DNA of 64,000 nucleotides, taken from the NCBI GenBank assembly GCA_032191485.1, contig JAVDOI010000007.1, forward strand, positions 5,714,042 to 5,778,041, read 5' to 3'. The notes beneath the pieces are model-generated. The model was not told the origin of the DNA and ran no database searches. It saw only the letters and a program-made list of their open reading frames with translations. This DNA comes from Leptoclinus maculatus. Its lineage: Eukaryota > Chordata > Actinopteri > Perciformes > Stichaeidae. Shown here piece after piece: positions 1-13,620 of the stretch (positions are counted from its first letter, which is position 1; the number at the start of each line of letters is the position of its first letter). A program made the position numbers and the translations under genes.

Positions 1-33
1 ACTGTATTTCTTTTTGGTGTCATTTTTGCACAG

Positions 34-857
34 GAGAGCAGAGCTTCTCTGTCCATCCCGTCTTTTCCAGTCAGCAGACTGCCATGGCAAAGCACCCCAG
101 GGTAAGTAGGTGCTCTACTGTGGAGGTTTTATATAACCGTACGTAATCGGGCAGACGTTGCTTGAACTGATGTTGGATCTACAACAGAGGTTTCAGATCA
201 TCACGCAAATCACCTGTGATGGTTTTTTCTTCTTCATTGTATCACTGTTAATACGCGGCTATCTACAGTAGCTAGCTAAAGGAAAATGTCCATGGCCAGC
301 TAAGAAGAGTCCATGAGAATTCATTAGTGATTCAAATGAAACATGAAATGATCATAGGATGATATATACATTTAGCACTTTTGTGGTATTTTACAAAACA
401 GTTTTTGCAAAGCAGAAAATATTGGTATTGTCAGCCAAAAAAAGCTAGCCGCTAACTACCGCCACTACTCAGGGAGAGTGATTAACAGACACAGTGAACA
501 CAGCACAGTGTCTGTCTTAATGCCCAACACAGCTGCACCACGCTGGGTACAGAAAATATGATATTTCAATAAAACAAGTTCCAAATTTCAGTTTCAACTG
601 ATTTTGTTTAAGATGATATGAAGGTGATTTCATAATGCTTCATGTCAAGCTAACACACTTTATTTGTTCCTTACAACAGGTGTAGCAGAGCTCCTACCTC
701 AGCTGCAGGTCCTAGTTCAGAGTCCGACTGGGGGCCCGTTTGCTCCCAGGAGAGGGAGGACCAACAGTCATCGTTCAGAGCCCAGATCTCCAAAATCGAG
801 CAGTTCCTCAACACAGAGAGGCTCCGTCTGCCCAAAAGACGAAGAACTGACAACTAA
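34..857 (+). CDS. Unidentified gene, last two coding exons (3' partial)
   Basis: Two exons can be joined. The first is 34-101, preceded by a TTTTTGCACAG acceptor and followed by GGTAAGT. The second starts at 680 after TTACAACAG and stops at TAA 855-857. The junction splits a Gly codon 2+1 and gives about 81 residues with no stop. The tail is hydrophilic and ends QFLNTERLRLPKRRRTDN, with a short predicted-helix stretch and a basic KRRR cluster that could be a nuclear localisation signal. A second open frame runs through exon 2 to about 907, but it is Ser/Arg-rich and looks like a shadow. I do not recognise the protein. The N-terminal part lies outside the window. The exon structure is seen in the sequence; nuclear localisation is inference. 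Confidence 0.6.
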
Positions 858-1195
858 ACCAACGCAGCTCACCGTTCTGTTGAGGGATTCTGCTGTATCT
901 AGTTGTTAGAGATAACAAATATATAAGGGTGTCCAGTTTTTGGCTTAAATCGTTGCCTGTTCACATTACTGTTCCGAAAACATTTCTACATTTAATTTGA
1001 ATGGAAAACAGGTCCGTTCATTCGTCGTCGTTGCATCGACATTGTGCGCAGGAGAAGAGGGAATTTATTTTTCCACTGGATGTTTATTAGTTCTGTGGCT
1101 AAAGATTTTAACATGCAGTTGTGCGTGTATCCAGCCATGTTGAAATGTGTGCATTGTCATATTAACACAAATAAAACATTTGGCTGACATTTTGT
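858..1195 (+). other. 3' UTR and poly(A) signal of the left-edge gene
   Basis: The sequence after the TAA stop is non-coding and AT-rich. A canonical AATAAA lies at 1170-1175, followed by T/G-rich sequence from about 1186, which suits cleavage near 1190-1195. This gives a compact 3' UTR of about 335 nt and supports the 855-857 stop as the true end of the gene. Confidence 0.5.
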
Positions 1196-1199
1196 TCTT

Positions 1200-2432
1200 T
1201 GATAGTAGTTTTCCAAATAGTTAACATAAGTACAGTACTGTGTTATCACTACTAGTGCAGCACAGCAAACCCTGCAAACAGAATGTGTTTCATTTGGTTT
1301 ATTGGACTCGCGTGCTCACAGTATGTCATGCATTTCACAGCAAACAGCCAGATAAAAACAAACAGCGAAGGCCAAGCACTGCTGTCAGTTAGAAAAGGCC
1401 TGGAACTGTTAACATGCCAATTAACATTAATTAGCGTCATGGCCAATCAGGGTTGCATGTCTCAGAGGAGCTCTAATTGTGGAGGCACCTTTTGGTTGAC
1501 ACCATGTTGTGTCTGCTGCCGCTGCTGTTGTTGGGCGAATTACAACTTGGGACACACCTGGTCAGAATCTTTTAACACCTATTAACATGTATGAAGAGAT
1601 AACAATTAGCACCCCGCAACCCTAATTAACAGAAATCAATTAGCAAACACAGTCTAATTAACAGACAACTAACAAGCCTCTCGTTAACTTTATGTTCCCT
1701 GTGAGCATGATGGAGGAAAGCACATATGTGAGCATGAAGCAGCTGACCACAGACGCATGCTTCTCATTAGTTTGAGTGCCACATATGGACTGAACATGTC
1801 TGATGAACTAGCTAAGCTTTTGGAAGTGAGCTGGAAGAACACAGTGTAACGGACATAATTATTAGTTTATGGCTTTTTTTCTAGATTTTCTAGATATGTT
1901 CATAGCATTAATAAAGCGGCAAAAAACGATTAGCTACGTAAAGATATAGTACTGTAATGTCTTCCTGAGCAGAGAGTGAAGTCACTCTTCCTCTGTGTGT
2001 GTGTGTGTGTGTGTGTTGTAATCCAATCCGTCTTCCCTGTGCTTTGTTTACCGGGCCGGCTGTGTGTGTGTTTTTATCCTGTGTATCTACCAGTGACAGA
2101 CCCAAAGCTGTCGACTCGATAAAGAAACGAGCTCTCGCAAACATTCCGCTCATGTTTGAAAACGAACACGTTTTTTTTGACGGTGGCACAAGGTCTCCGC
2201 TTGTTCCATCTTACTACACTTACTGATAATGAATACGCCTGAATGTTAATGCGCTCATAAAGAAAAATCCGGAGCGTTTGAGCATCTCTGCCCACCGCCG
2301 CTGACCCTTATCCTTATTGGGAGGAAGGGAGGAGAGATGGAGGGGGGGGGAGGAATATAAAGGAGTTAATTTTAATACTCTCGCGCAGCCAAAAAAAAAA
2401 ACACGTTTGGTGTCTCTCACATACAGTTTCTG

Positions 2433-2473
<41 letters not shown>

Positions 2474-3700
2474 GTTATGAAGTGTTGGCGCTTTGAAACA
2501 GTCAATTACCCTGCGGATAGGGAGGATACCTGCTGTTAATTACTGCTCAGTGTTTTATACGCAGAGTAAATAAAGAGACCGCTGACATTCACATTCCATC
2601 AATGTGTCCCCCAGCACTGTGTGTGTGTGTGTGTGTGTGTGTTATTTGATGTTAAAAATAACCTCTTAGAGCTTGGCACCATGGGAAAAAAAACTGTAGA
2701 CATACAGGACTTCTATCAGAAGAAGTCTATATCACCTGCTGTATCCACTTGCTCTACTTCTGCATAACAATAGAAAATGTATCTTTCATTTGTACCCAAT
2801 GACATAACGCTATTTGTCCCACTTTATTTCATGTACGTTGTAACAGAGGTTTAACCCTCACATTGATGAAATGCAAATGACGATACAGTACAATGCTGTA
2901 ATGGACAGCACTCGCACAACCATAACACCCCCACCCCCCCAGCTGAAATACAGACAGTCAGAGAGCAGTCACAAGTTTGAATTCAAGCCTGATTTACGGC
3001 CCCATTTTATTGAAATCCTGTACACGAGAAGGGAGGAAAAGCAATATATTTGCCAATCCTCCAGCTAAATGGGTCTCACCACTAAACATTGTTGAACATC
3101 CCGGGGTTACGGGGCCGTGCTTTGTCATATTATACCTCTTTGCTTCAAAAGCCATCACAGTAAATCTGGCCCCGGGAAGTCGTATTAAACGCTGCAGTGG
3201 ATGTCTTCCGAGACGGAGGCTGAGTGCAATCCTGGCACTCTGAGTGTACTCTGCAGTCTTCAAGTGAAGAAGTGCAGCTGCTCCTTTGGCCCCGTAAAAA
3301 TACTTAAATGATCAGATTATTATGGGGAGAGCGGATTCTGCTCCTCTTACCTTTCGCTGTCGAGTAGAACTTGTATCAAACAATGTATCAATGTATCAAT
3401 TTAACATTTATAATGCATTTCAATTTAAGAGAAATTTTGATTAAGACATTACACTTGGGTATAGATGCCTTTCCAGCTGTGAAAACACCTCTTCTCCTTT
3501 TCACTTATTAGTTCCTAGCCTGAATAATCTTAAAGGACCATACCACTGTGTTTGCACATTTCCAACTCTCGCCTGCAAATTATCACTATGTACGTATATA
3601 TAATGTGTTGTACTGCTGTTCTGGGATACCATTGATTTCCATTTATTTCTGTCTGATATGAACATCAATTCGAAAACTCATTACTGTTCACATCAAGTCC
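1200..3700. other. Intergenic stretch with TAATTA-rich block and short CA/TG repeats
   Basis: No gene is supported here. From 1410 to 1690 there are repeated AATTAAC/AATTAG/TAATTA words. (TG)n or (CA)n tracts lie near 1997-2016, 2442-2470 and 2618-2642. The short open frames are repeat-driven or lack splice and codon support. Confidence 0.5.
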
Positions 3701-3723
3701 GCATTAGTTCTGTGTTCAATGTT

Positions 3724-4060
3724 CAGGCTGGTCTCATCCAGCGTTCGTAGCTTAACCTACAAAACAGAATGCACCGTAATTCGTAGATATTACACTCAAT
3801 TATTTTGTGTTATCCACGTAATCACGAACGAGGAAGTATAAAGACCACTGAAGCATGCAGAGGGAGGTGTAGTGTTGTTGCCTAAACCTTACTGAGTTTC
3901 CTTTAAAGACGGAAGCATATTTTGGAAACACTGTATGCATGTAAACAAGCGGAAATTGACACGTGTTGCTGGCTTTTTGTAGGAAAACACACAAAAATGA
4001 GGAGTAACTTTTCGTAAGACATCATACGACCCGCTGTATGAGGATACGTTGCGACGCTAC
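3724..4060 (+). mobile_element. Dispersed repeat beginning CAGGCTGGTCTCATC
   Basis: The left end CAGGCTGGTCTCATC and the following ~120 bases (including GTAATTCGTAGATAT and GTTATCCACGTAATC) recur as a reverse-complement copy ending at 23003. Two related copies 19 kb apart, both ending in the same sequence, indicate a non-autonomous mobile element. The right boundary is not clear. Confidence 0.5.
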
Positions 4061-5006
4061 ATTATCGCCTGAATTCAGACTGCGACCGAATAACCGGCAC
4101 TGAATTACCTCACCACAAATACTGGACCTGTGACAATATTGAATGCGGAGTTGGGTGTTCACTGTGATGGATTACACAACTCAAGCAAGTTTCAAGACTC
4201 TTGAATAGGAGCCAGTGCCTGCCTGGCATAGTGCACAAAGTACATTTTTTAAAACACGGCAGCATGGTTTGCAAAAAGGGTTATGGAATTGACTAAAACA
4301 TGTAAAACCATGGGTACGGTGCTTTTAAAGTAGCCCCGTGGAGATTTATTGTAGACAAGCAAAAAAAAAACTGAGAATATGTTCACATTCAGAATTTAAA
4401 AGTATCCGAAATACAGAGATAAAGACGGAGCTTACATCTTTTCAGTTACCACTACGCACTCTTGGTCCTCCATTCAAACTAATGTAACTAAACTATACAA
4501 TAACAGGGATATCATTCTATGGAACCATCCTTGTTCTTTTCCCTCTCGTCATTGTACTAAGCTACATGTAATACCTGTCTAAATCCATTCCTATGGGATG
4601 GGGCAAAGTTACCTGTGAGAGTATTTCTGCTTTACCAAAAATCAAAACCCCTTTGCCATTCCTTGCGCTCGTTGGTTTTATTGTCCAGAGGGCACGTAGC
4701 TTACTGTACGCCTACCTTTGAATGTATTGACTCTACCGTCATCGCATAGCCTAGACTAAGGCATCTGGACTAGACTAAGGCATCTGGACTAGACTAAGGC
4801 AACCTCGAGGGGAACCTGACAGGTGGCACTTGTGCTACCGTTCAGTTGCTAACTATTCGTCAACAACTGGGCAGACGCACAGCCCACGCTGACAGACATA
4901 CTTTGCATGTCACTGTGATGTTCTCGTCTGTTTCGTCCACAAATTCAAAATAATGTGAATACTTCCACGACGTAAAGGCTGCCAACTGGCTAGTTGAGCT
5001 TCACAC
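4060..5006. other. Intergenic, no gene seen; small minisatellite
   Basis: Nothing coding is supported. A 19-bp unit CTAGACTAAGGCATCTGGA is repeated in tandem about 2.6 times at 4751-4801. Confidence 0.6.
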
Positions 5007-5238
5007 TGTGGCTAAGTGGCTAAGTGGTCCCTCAATCAGAGGATCGGCGGTTCGATCCCTGGCTTTGCTACTCGCATGTCGGTGTGTCCTTGAGACACTT
5101 AACCAAAATTGGTCCCGTAGCTGTACCTACGGTGTTTGAGTGTTAGATAGTCTGATAGGCATCAGCCCTGCCATCAGTGTGTGAATGATGAGTGGTCAAA
5201 AAGACTAGAAAAGCGCGATACAAGTACAGTCCATTTAC
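5007..5238 (+). mobile_element. tRNA-derived SINE
   Basis: A tRNA-like head carries an A-box-like TGGCTAAGTGG and a canonical B box GGTTCGATCCC near 5050. A tRNA-unrelated body follows, ending AAAAGCGCGATACAAGTACAG and CCATTTAC, an ending familiar from a widespread teleost SINE. The head does not fold as an intact tRNA, so this is a retroposon rather than a tRNA gene. Confidence 0.7.
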
Positions 5239-5439
5239 ACACGCACACACTGATCCAAAAACAGGATTGGATATCTTCCAGTATGCAGCGACCAGCACTC
5301 GCAAAGAAAGAAAAGAAACGGTGCCAAAGAAACTAAATGCTTTGTTTTTTGGTGGCAGCAAAAGAAACCGGACAATACGGTATTTTAACAGTAACGGATT
5401 GCTTATTTGAAAACGTAACTAAATAACGGATTTCTTGAA

Positions 5440-6285
5440 TGGCAAATGACGCGTTAGGGGCTGATCACACCGAGACACGTACCCCCCCTAGCCCTAACAC
5501 ATCTACCAGCATCGGTGGAAAAGTCCGTAAAGCCCGCCTCTTGCTTGATTTGATTGGCTGCCTCGGTCAAGTGTGACATTGACGAGCGGCTCGATTCAGC
5601 GACTGGCGCTGAAATTTAAGAAAATTTGAACTTTTATGCGCTTCTAAAAACCGCTAGAAAAAGGCGCGCCATACCATAGGAAAATATTTGGTTTTGTGGG
5701 TGATGCGTTTCTAGATTGCGTTTCTGTGATCTGAGCGAGCTGCCTCTAGGGGGTGCGTGAGAGGAAAAATGTAATGGTGGTCTAATGGTGTAATAATTAA
5801 TATTAAATATAATTAAAAAAAATTTTAGTGTGCTTTTTTTGTTCTGTCGGCCGCTTACTACGCGAACAGGACAATAAATCTTCAGTTGCCCCTTTGTTCG
5901 GTTTGTGTTCACACTGCAACATTTAACAGCGGACTAAATCTTGTAAACAAACGCCAGGCGCGAGCAAACCAGTGTTTCCCCTACCATTGTATTAGGGGGG
6001 CGCCCCGGCCCCCCAACGGCACCCTCCGCCCCCCTTGAAGGTCGAGTTAATTTGGTTTAATTTATAATTATCCTCTGCTCTCTGTTTCGCGCACGGCGGA
6101 GTTCCGCCCCGATGCGCGCGCACACACATACACACAGATGAGCACACTCCCACCAGCGGACGGAGAGCGCGCATCGGAAAATACTACCTGAAAAGTTTGT
6201 GTCTGTGGGGGATTGGGGGTGCGTGACCCCGGTCGGGATGTAGAAGGGGGTGCGTGGCCAAAAAAGTTTGGGAACCGCTGCTCTA
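5440..6285. mobile_element. hAT-like non-autonomous DNA transposon remnants
   Basis: The start at 5970 (CAGTGTTTCCC) and the reverse complement of the end at 6280 (CAGCGGTTCCC) are related hAT-type termini. The interior holds the C/G-rich GGGGGGCGCCCCGGCCCCCC block. Upstream sequence from 5450 (CTGATCACACCGAGACACG) looks like a second fragment. No matching 8-bp target duplication is visible, so these may be nested or truncated copies. No transposase frame remains. Confidence 0.5.
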
Positions 6286-6299
6286 ACGCATTACCCTCA

Positions 6300-6628
6300 A
6301 CACTGGAGATCATACACAGTAAATCACTTATGCAACACATTAGTAGAATTAAAAGAAAAGAAAACAATAGACTGAACTAAAAACTCTGTTTTTTTTTTAC
6401 TGTTTTCTTCTTATTCTCAGGTTTGAAATATAGTGGTGCCGTTTGTCTTCCGTGGTCTCTATCTCTGCACATTTTTACTGCGGTGAAACCTCACGACGCT
6501 GATAAATAACAAGCTTCAACTTTTCTTAGCAGGGCTCAGCATGACTGACTGCGCTCCCATAGTCTCTCCGAGAGAGTGTCCTCAGCTGTGAATCACTTGT
6601 GTTCGACACAAACCTATACGCTCACAAG

Positions 6629-6664
<36 letters not shown>

Positions 6665-8103
6665 GCGTTAGTCTTACCCGTGAGGAGAGAGCGGAGCAGA
6701 GAAGATAATCCCTGAAACGTCGCCCCGCTGTCAAAGGTCAGCAGAGTTGAAAGGTCACCCTCCACATCATTTATAGGCTCCTAAATAAGCCCAGGCCTCA
6801 TGCTCCTGCCAACTCTCCCTTTTTCACTCGGCAAGTTATGAATTATCAGATCTGAGGAAACATTGGAAGAGAAAGGGAGCATTGTGGGAAGAAGAAAAGA
6901 CACGAGAGAGAGAGAGACGGAAAGAAAACAAATACAGCAAAAGACTGAGACAAAGGTGGACTGGTCTCCTGCTCTTTAGCGTTTTGTGGCATCAGTACTA
7001 TACCATGTTAACATATCATTTCCACTTGATTTTTAGTAAGTCAATGTAAATATCATAAAGAAAGCAACTCTTTTGTTAACTAAACACATAAGGCAGTAGA
7101 TGGATAATGGATGAGAACACTCGTTTGCATGCTTACCTCTGCTCCTGGACACTGGTGCCCACTAGCAGCTGTAACGAGGGCAACAACCAGGGGGAAACAT
7201 ATAGCTGAGTAATTCTGAGCATCATTTTGTACTTCTTAGCATTTATCTTCCAACGTTTTCAGTATTGCGTCACCCCACTTGTGAACATCTGTATGACAGA
7301 CTCTTGGACTTTCCTTGCTGGACAGACATGTTTTGGAAGTACAATAGCATTTATGAGTATTAAACATGATTCAATGTTCCAAAGACAGCAGGAACAACTA
7401 AATCGACAAGACACCTTGAAAAACACACACAATTTAAGAGAAGGAAAGGAGGAATCCAAACAACGGAGAAAGGTCTTGATGAATTGACAGCAAAACCATA
7501 TTAATACATCTGTTTACAAACTCACACAACTAGTGCAAGTGTCATTATGCTCACTGCTTCCCAAACATGCATTTTCACTCAAACCGTAGTGTTTTAAACA
7601 CTTTGCGTGAGAGTGTTTACGTGTAACTGTTCTAAGTAGAAAGGAACAAAAGGAATCTTCCTGCAACCATTGCACCACTTGCTGAGCTATTAGCGGTCTG
7701 TGCTTCTGATTCTCAAACTGACTCGCCAGAAAACAGGGTTAAAAAAGATGCAATCTGGCTGCGCAAGGCTAATCCTTGAGAGAAAATGTTCCCTAAAAGG
7801 GCTCTGTGACCTAACGTGAATACAGTAGGGCTCGGCGTCGTAAAAAAAAATGCTTTGTGAACCCTTAAAAAATGTGTCAGACAAGCAGGCAGAGAAAGGA
7901 TAAACCGAAGAGAGGTAAAGATAGGATGAAAAGAGAGATGTGATACTCTGTGGACTGTGGCTGTGACTGAATTATCCTCCACGGAGGACCACCGTGGCGG
8001 CAGAAACATACGTTTCTGATTTCCTGGGAAGGCTTTAACTTCTTATGGGTACATGGTCCTCCCACACACCAACACTGTCACTGATGCCTATATATCTACA
8101 GGA

Positions 8104-8135
<32 letters not shown>

Positions 8136-8493
8136 TTGCACACGCACTCTGCTCCAGAAGATGAAGCCATTTTGTTATTGATGGAGTAGGGGCTTGAAGC
8201 CTGGGTCACACAGACACACAAATGCGCACACACAGACTACAGGAGGTGTTGGTGTGTGTGTGTGTGAGCCCCCCTCCCCCTCAGCGGGTCGCTGGCGGTC
8301 GGTATGATGGAAAACTCTTTTTCACTCCAGGGGATCCTATAAACCTGTCACACCAATGATCTCTGTCTATTTCTCTGCTTATCTTAGTTTGGTCTCGTGA
8401 TGCCAGTTTAGCGTTTGTGTGTAAATGTTACTTTTCGAACGTCTTAACAGTAAGAAGCCTTGCATGAGATAAGTCTGTTTCTCTCTCTCAGTC

Positions 8494-8529
<36 letters not shown>

Positions 8530-11500
8530 ACTCTAAATCACAGGCCCAGACGGACCTGCCAACCTCCATTATGCTACAAATGTATTTAGTTACCGGCCTC
8601 GAAATGTCAGAGATTGGAGGCCTTTCTGTCCGTAACAACACTGTTGTGTTCTTGCCGTTTTGATGTTGAGCCATAGCTTGAACTCATAGATAACGGCTGC
8701 CATGTTTGGCCTTGTTTTCTGAGATTTAGTTTCAGATAGATGGGACCTGTGACGCTGGAACAATAAACAGAGAGTCATGTGTTGCGTGATTTGTGTATGC
8801 TCCTGACTCCTGTCAATTGGCTCGAAGTCGTATATTGAACTTTATAGGATCTTGCCGAAGACATAATGAAGCTGTATGCCCGTGTAGCAGCAGCTGAGTT
8901 GCAGAGAGGTGCAGCAGTGTGTGCACTGGCAGCTCCCTCAGCACTTAGCCAAACACACCGTCCAAAACAATAAACGTAAACCTATTAACAAGCGGTGATG
9001 GACGCAACCAACAGCCACTAAAGCGTAGTAAAACACAATTTATTCAAAAATTGTTGTATGCATGCAGTCGGCTCAAAGTCGTCGTGTAATACACTTCATA
9101 CAATCTTCACTACGGCGAGTGTGGACCAAGCTTTTGGCTGCAGTGTTATTTTAGGCAAAATGTTTGGGAATGGGATGCCCGGTTTTCTCCACCAGGTAGT
9201 GCCTATGAGTGAGTACTGTACCAAGATAAAAAAAAAAAGGTATTGTTCCTCTATCGTTGTTGTCACCTGCCATAGCAAGAAGATAACTTTAGAGTGGGAA
9301 TATATGCTGGTTTGTTTTGTTCCAGTCCATACAGCACAGAAGTGAAACTATGTCCCAGTGTCGGCCTCTGTCTCTGGCTGCATCTTACGACTTTGTTATT
9401 CACTCGTGTCATGAAGAGTAGTTACGTATGCGTATACATGCATGGTAGTTTGTTTACTCTAAAATGTATTTTAAAATTGTAATCCTGCCAGCAATTCCCA
9501 TTTTAACTAAATGTATCGATAATCTGATTGTCTTTCTTTCTGTAACTGTATACAGTAACTTTTTTTTGCATCCTAATTACGTAATGCCGTTTGATGTGTT
9601 CCATTACTCCCCAAGCCCGTACACGACTTTGTACCGGCACTCCCTTACACTCAGTGGGAGAGCCTCTCGTTGTAGGGCTGCTAGTTCAGCTACAACACAG
9701 CGACTCTCTCAAAGGGGCATAGATGTGACTTCCTCGTCTTCCCAGCGGAGAAACAAAGAGTCTGACAGTAGCTGCTCATGGCTGGTTAGCTCCCTACCAA
9801 ACACCGTAGCCACGCACGTCACTATCCATGCTACACTGAGCAGTGGTCAGTCAATGTCCCCCCTCATCTCCCGCATCATCACATACTACCTAGCCAACCT
9901 TTCTGTTGCATTTTTTTTAATTTACCGGAAGGGACTCTCCTGGCAGAATTTGAGAGTGGACTCTTTAATGATTTGGGTCGTTGGCCGCGGTACATCAGTT
10001 GTCCAAGACGAGGAATGACCACCTAGCTTTGCCGGTTACTTTTAAATCTGGTGAGCTGGCCCACATTGGATCCACCCGAGGCAGGAGAGCAGAACGTGAC
10101 TGCAATCATGATTAAAAATGGTGAAGTAATCCCACTGACTGGCCCATTAACCACTCAGAAACATCTCAGGTCTGTTTGTTTTGGTAGTGAAGCCGTGGAG
10201 ACACAGATGAATGTCTTTCTCTATTATGATTCCATTAGAAGAGCCTGTGTCATTTCCCCCCTCTCTTGAGCCCATGGCCTCTGTGGTTTTCCATGTTCTA
10301 CTCAGAGACCCACTGCCCTTTACCCAGAAAGGGCTTCCCCAACTGGGGGGGGACACCCCTGCGCTGGAGGGGCAAGACCCAGGAGATAAAGAGCAATTAA
10401 AAGGACAAAACAAGTAAAAGTGGAGATTTTACGATCTCACTAGAGGGCAATATTTTTTTGTCCTCACTTGCTACAGTGTCAGTTTGAACAAGGTCGAAGG
10501 TGCAAAGATAGAAATAACAGGGAAGTAGGCCCTATGAGAAAATGTTTAAATCCCCTCTGATCGTGACAGTCTAAAGTACTGGTCTGCTGATTGCAATCTC
10601 ATGTGAATGGTGGAATTAGTGAGGTCACTGTTAATGTCCTCTCACTTTGGCATAACCATTTGTAAAGTAGTATTTAGCAAGTGATACCAAGTGGGATCCA
10701 AAATGATATTTCAAAACGTTACTGTGTTAGAGGTATGTTACTTGTACTTGTGTATGTATTTCTGGTTGAAATTCGATGTTACAGAGAGGAGTTGTCCAAC
10801 AGTTAGCCGGCCGGACCACAGATGTAGAAAGACTTATCACATATTATTTAGCTTTGCAAACTCCATATTCTTGAAAGTGAACATGATCCAGCAAGTGGCA
10901 TGGGGGTATACTTGTTATTTGTAAGGCAAAGTCAATGTTTTGCAATTAATAAGTAAGTCCAATGTCAAGCCCAGAGTCCTGTCCGACAGTCCGAAACGTT
11001 TTGTCCTGAAGTCATATAGTAATATAGTCACTATCCGCCTTAATGAAATATAATGCCATTTTGATTCAACAGACTTGTAAAAGCTTTTTAATAATTTGAA
11101 TAAACTGTTATATTTAAAAGCGCAGTGATCAGCTGTGTCTTGCTGTGGTTATTTCTGTGACGCACATACAGCCTATAGCACATATAACTTCTGAGCCGAA
11201 GGTTTAGCATATTGTCGTTTGATTTTTTTGTCAACCACAGCACGGTCTCTATCCGTCTGTGGGTTTGCACTGCTGTCCATACTGCGTTTGACATCTAGAA
11301 TACACCAGAATGACATGTTACCGTCACTTGGAAAAAATGTAAGAGTGCATGTTTAAAACTGACCTTTGATACAGTCAACAAATAGAAATGAGAAGTTTTT
11401 CATATGTTGTTAAAAGTTATGATGTGGATGCTTGAAGGCGCAAAAGACATTTTTCATTCATTGTTGCCTTTAGCTAGTTTGACCTCAGACTCTAGTGTGG

Positions 11501-13260
11501 GTTGTTATGGTTGCATATTACCCACCACAACACTGCATATTTAGCAAAGGGGTGCCCCGACAGTAGTTAAACCAAATAATGCAAACTTACCCTCACCAAC
11601 TTTAACAGACTATTGGTCCATGATGCCATCTAAATACTGCAGTTGGTCTCACTTACCAGCCTTACCCCCTGTATTTAAATTCATAAATCTCCCTCCAGCC
11701 CTTTTCTTGATAGACTCTGCAGCTGTGTGACATGCATCGCTTATGTTGTAGGAAGCCAAGTTCTCTACAGGTTGTGTTTTAGTGTTTTAAAGCCAAGGTT
11801 AAATTGTCTATTTTGAGGCTTAACATTCACATTCTGTTGACCGGTCATTTTTAGAAACGGCTCCAATGGCTGATTTACTGATACACAGAGGTCAGCGCTG
11901 TGATTTACTCACTTCCTGTCATGCCTGTCTATTTGTTCTCATGTTTTTTTCCTCTCTTAGTGGTTTTTCATAAGTGGAAAACATTTCCCATTGTAGATAA
12001 CTCTTTTTCCTCTTTTAGCTGATTCATAACTATTTAATTTATGTAGCTCTTCTTGAAAAATTTGAGAATTATACGTAGACAATCAGAGCGCTAAGACAAA
12101 GGTCACAAGGTTGACTGCTGTCACGTAACTGAAGGTACATTTTTTTTCTGAAAATAGCCTTTTTGATAACTAATTGATAAAATGATGGATAAAGTGTTTT
12201 TGCTTTCAAATAACTATTCAGAGGGAGGTGATATTGTGAGTTGATGATAATCGGTTAGCTGTTGATTGATGGCATTCAATCCAGCCCTTAATGACCTGTC
12301 ACATGGCGGGAAAAATGAGGTCAGAAGTCATCGGATTGAGATCAGCGGAGCTCCTGCCCACTGCCACTGTGGTCATCTCTCCCTTTCGTGTCTCTGATAA
12401 AGACGGAACCGTGTTTATTTTCTCGTGTGGCTCTTCATGTCGGAAGTGAAGTTGGGCCGTCCTCCAAGAGCAACATGTGGAACTAGAAATAGAAGGTTGA
12501 GATTTGCAGGGGAGTCCTGATGGAAAGAAAACAGATAGAAGATAGAGATGTTGAGAGAGCAAAGAACGCAAGAAAGTAGAACAATCTCCTACTGGGCTGC
12601 ACAGTATCTTATTTGTGCTGGGCTCCAATAAAGTCTATCATAACCATAGTCGGCAATGACTCTGCCGAGCTCACTAAAAGTAAAAAAAGGAATTGTACAT
12701 ACCCATCATCAAAGCTTTGTCACGGCATGAGATACATGAGACCATAGCACCAAACCACAATGTTCAAATATTCTTCTATTTTTCACACTTGATGACTGAG
12801 CCCATTCCTCACCTTCAACATTCCCTGTCAGCCCATTTGTTATTAAAGTGCTGGAATGTGTCTGGTACTTCATCATGGTGGGCAGCGCTGAGCGGTCACT
12901 CTGCAGCAGGAGGCCGCATGACTGAGCTACGTTCCTATGACCCCCCCCTCAACACACACACACACACACACACACACACTTTAACACATACACATGCTAT
13001 AACAAAAACACAGGTACACACAGGCTTCCATCCAGGGTCATAATTAAACATTATATATATATATATATATAAGCATTTCTGTAGGCCAAACAGGAAGTTA
13101 GCATCGCACTGTTTCCCTTCACAAAAAGCCAATGGGATTTTGTCTTTGGATTTTGTGTTATTGCAGAAAATAAGCTCCGTGGCAAACAAACGTTTATGAT
13201 ACTGACACGTTTTGTTCAGCAAGATAATCATCACGAATGAAGTAAAAAAAAGCTAACGTT
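6300..13260. other. Intergenic, no supported gene
   Basis: The stretch holds microsatellites near 6630-6661, 8103-8134, 8497-8525 and 12951-12979, and an (AT)n tract near 13053-13072. The longest open frame (9464-10018, 184 codons) has no recognisable domain or splice support. I see no RNA gene. Confidence 0.5.
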
Positions 13261-13460
13261 AGGCTAATAACCACCTACACCACGGTCGCATGACTTCACG
13301 TCGCCACCACGAAGCTAAAGGAGACTAGTAGTCTCCTTTAGCCACTTGTTAGCAACCACCTTTTTTAGAACACGTAAAAGCTTCAAAGGGATTTATGCAC
13401 TGACGTATGTAACGTTAAAATCCCTCAAAGTTGCGTTAACCACGGACCTCATTTAAAGCA
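13240..13460. mobile_element. Probable repeat fragment with a perfect 13-bp hairpin
   Basis: The perfect inverted arms GCTAAAGGAGACT (13314-13326) and its complement (13330-13342) are separated by 3 nt. Flanking GCTAACGTTAGGC and TTAGCAACCACC words are typical of teleost dispersed repeats. No second copy was found in this window, so the mobile assignment is inference. Confidence 0.3.
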
Positions 13461-13573
13461 TCCAACTAAAAACCCATTGACTTCGAGACGAGGGAAACGG
13501 AATTGCAAGAATGCAAACTCATTTCTGGGTTTACGGACTCATTCCTGCTGTATTCCATACTGTACTGTAAAGT

Positions 13574-13620
<47 letters not shown>

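Noticed and set aside
664..909. Alternative Ser/Arg-rich frame across the last exon of the left-edge gene
   Set aside because: It also joins to exon 34-101 in another phase, but its composition is low-complexity and the alternative frame ends in a structured basic C-terminus with a stop 313 nt before AATAAA.
5040..5075. Possible tRNA gene
   Set aside because: The A and B boxes are there, but no complete cloverleaf forms, and a SINE body follows directly.
9464..10018. 184-codon frame in the upstream intergenic region
   Set aside because: No recognisable domain, no splice signals in frame, low-complexity Ser/Thr runs and AT-rich start. Judged a chance frame.
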